Below are positions 5,880-6,909 of a DNA stretch of 6,909 nucleotides, piece by piece. The stretch comes from Pseudomonadota bacterium. Its GTDB lineage: Bacteria > Desulfobacterota > Desulfobacteria > Desulfobacterales > ETH-SRB1. Within the stretch, counting starts at the first letter, position 1; every line of letters starts with the position of its first letter. A model generated the notes under the pieces. It saw nothing but the letters and a program-made list of their open reading frames with translations, made no database searches and was not told where the DNA came from. The position numbers and the translations under genes are program-made. The stretch spans positions 1 through 6,909 of the forward strand of contig JAHIKR010000248.1 of the NCBI GenBank assembly GCA_018897415.1. Direction: 5' to 3'.

Positions 5880-6909
5880 ATGAAAAATTCATCAATAAAG
5901 CCCGAAAGTGATTTTGAACATAATCTTAAATGGCTGATGTTCTTCCGGGTGCTTTTTACAAGCCTTCTGCTTGGCTCGACAATTGTTATACAGCTCGGTC
6001 AAACTCCATCCCCTCTTGCCCTGCCGTTATTATTTCTTTACGGCCTTATAGCTGTAATTTTCCTGTTATCATTCGTTTATTCCCTGATTTTCCGTCGTAT
6101 CAAGAAGAGAAGACTTCTATTCACTTATACACAGATTTCAATAGATACATTCTTTGTTACAATGATAATTTTTGTAACAGGCGGTTTCTCAAGTGTGTTT
6201 TCGCTGCTGTATCTTGTTGTAATTATCTATTCCAGCATGCTCCTTTTCAGAAAAGGCAGCATTATTATGGCTGCTTTTTGCAGTATTCAGTACGGCATTA
6301 TGGTTGACCTTGAATACTATGGTATTTTAAAGCCATTTATCATGGATGAAGCCCTTGCCGCTTCAAATTACGATGTAAGCCAAGTATTTTATAAGATAGT
6401 CATAACCATGGCAGCATGCTTTGCTGTTGCCTTTCTGAGCAGCCTCCTTTCGGAACAGGCCAGAAAAACAAAAAAAGAACTCTTAGCTATGGAGGATCAT
6501 GTTAAAAGGGTGGAGAAAATGGCTGCAATGGGTGAAATGGCAGCAGGCCTGGCCCATGAAATCAAGAATCCGCTTGCTTCTCTTGCAGGCTCAATACAGC
6601 TGTTGCGGGAAGATATTAAATACGATCCCGATAATGACAAACTGATGCAGATAATTCTGCGTGAGGCGAACCGGTTAAGCTCTCTTGTAAGCGACTTTTT
6701 ATTATTTGCAAAACCGCAGGCCGGAAAAGTTGAGGCAATTGAACTGGCCAAAGCTCTAACAGAAACTATTGAGCTTTTTGAAAAGGACACTAAACGCAGC
6801 AACCGGATTTCAATAAATAAAGATTTTATTTCGGATATATGGATAGAAATGGATCCAACACATCTGCTTCAGATCCTCTGGAATCTGCTTTTAAACGCCG
6901 CAGAAGCTC
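5880..6909 (+). CDS. pilS: PilS-like sensor histidine kinase (partial, 3' end missing)
   Basis: The frame is open from the ATG at 5880 to the window edge: 343 complete codons, truncated by the window and not by mutation. The N-terminal half has about six hydrophobic segments (roughly 19-39, 46-71, 86-100, 105-123, 127-142 and 170-190) with short loops and no sizeable periplasmic sensor domain, as in PilS, which senses pilin in the membrane. A charged linker (192-215) leads to the HisKA domain with H-box GEMAAGLAHEIKNPLASL; His226 is the phosphoacceptor. The ATP-binding domain begins with the N-box LWNLLLNAAEA (333-343; N335 and N339). The G boxes lie beyond the edge. The partner is expected to be a sigma-54-dependent PilR-type regulator controlling pilin genes. 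The gene follows pilC by 32 bp. No Shine-Dalgarno precedes the ATG, only a pyrimidine-rich run. An in-frame TTG at 5844 overlapping the pilC stop is a possible alternative start. Confidence 0.88.
   Translation, partial: MKNSSIKPESDFEHNLKWLMFFRVLFTSLLLGSTIVIQLGQTPSPLALPLLFLYGLIAVIFLLSFVYSLIFRRIKKRRLLFTYTQISIDTFFVTMIIFVTGGFSSVFSLLYLVVIIYSSMLLFRKGSIIMAAFCSIQYGIMVDLEYYGILKPFIMDEALAASNYDVSQVFYKIVITMAACFAVAFLSSLLSEQARKTKKELLAMEDHVKRVEKMAAMGEMAAGLAHEIKNPLASLAGSIQLLREDIKYDPDNDKLMQIILREANRLSSLVSDFLLFAKPQAGKVEAIELAKALTETIELFEKDTKRSNRISINKDFISDIWIEMDPTHLLQILWNLLLNAAEA

Noticed and set aside
5930..6307. 125-codon plus-strand open frame
   Set aside because: It is an alternative frame of the PilS-like kinase membrane region. 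The kinase frame starting at 5880 runs through and reads clear H-box and N-box motifs.

Overview
The window carries five protein-coding genes and one structured intergenic repeat. Composition is moderately AT-rich (about 40% GC by eye). The gene content points to a Gram-negative anaerobe of the Desulfobacterota (former Deltaproteobacteria, sulfate-reducer-like). The main clues are a tRNA nucleotidyltransferase carrying DHH and tandem CBS domains at its N-terminus, and a type IV pilus platform gene followed by a PilS-type kinase. This assignment is an inference from gene types, not a database match.

Left half (2-3308, minus strand): a 905-residue multidomain protein (DHH/DHHA1 phosphoesterase, two CBS domains, class II poly(A) polymerase/tRNA nucleotidyltransferase) is followed by a small M50 site-2-protease-like membrane protein. 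The two reading frames overlap by 74 bp, so they are almost certainly co-transcribed and perhaps translationally coupled.

Middle (3309-3628): a 320-bp divergent intergenic region. It holds a 161-bp imperfect palindrome (3326-3486) with 21-bp terminal inverted repeats and an inner 10-bp perfect stem. This looks like a small non-autonomous mobile or dispersed repeat. It begins only 17 bp upstream of the GTG start of the nucleotidyltransferase gene. The rest is AT-rich leader of the rightward genes, with a weak candidate promoter.

Right half (3629-6909, plus strand): a radical SAM protein of the COG0731-like type (Cys triad, C-terminal winged-helix-like tail) is followed after 44 bp by pilC, the inner-membrane platform protein of type IV pili. 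After another 32 bp comes a PilS-like sensor histidine kinase that runs off the window edge. PilC and PilS belong to the same pilus assembly and regulation system, and pilR would be expected just beyond the right edge. The radical SAM gene has no evident functional link to the pilus genes.

The most interesting items are the palindromic element between the divergent genes, the RNA-degradation/tRNA-repair/nucleotide-sensing fusion protein, and the long frame overlap at its 3' end. I see no defence system, CRISPR array, transposase, rRNA or tRNA gene.
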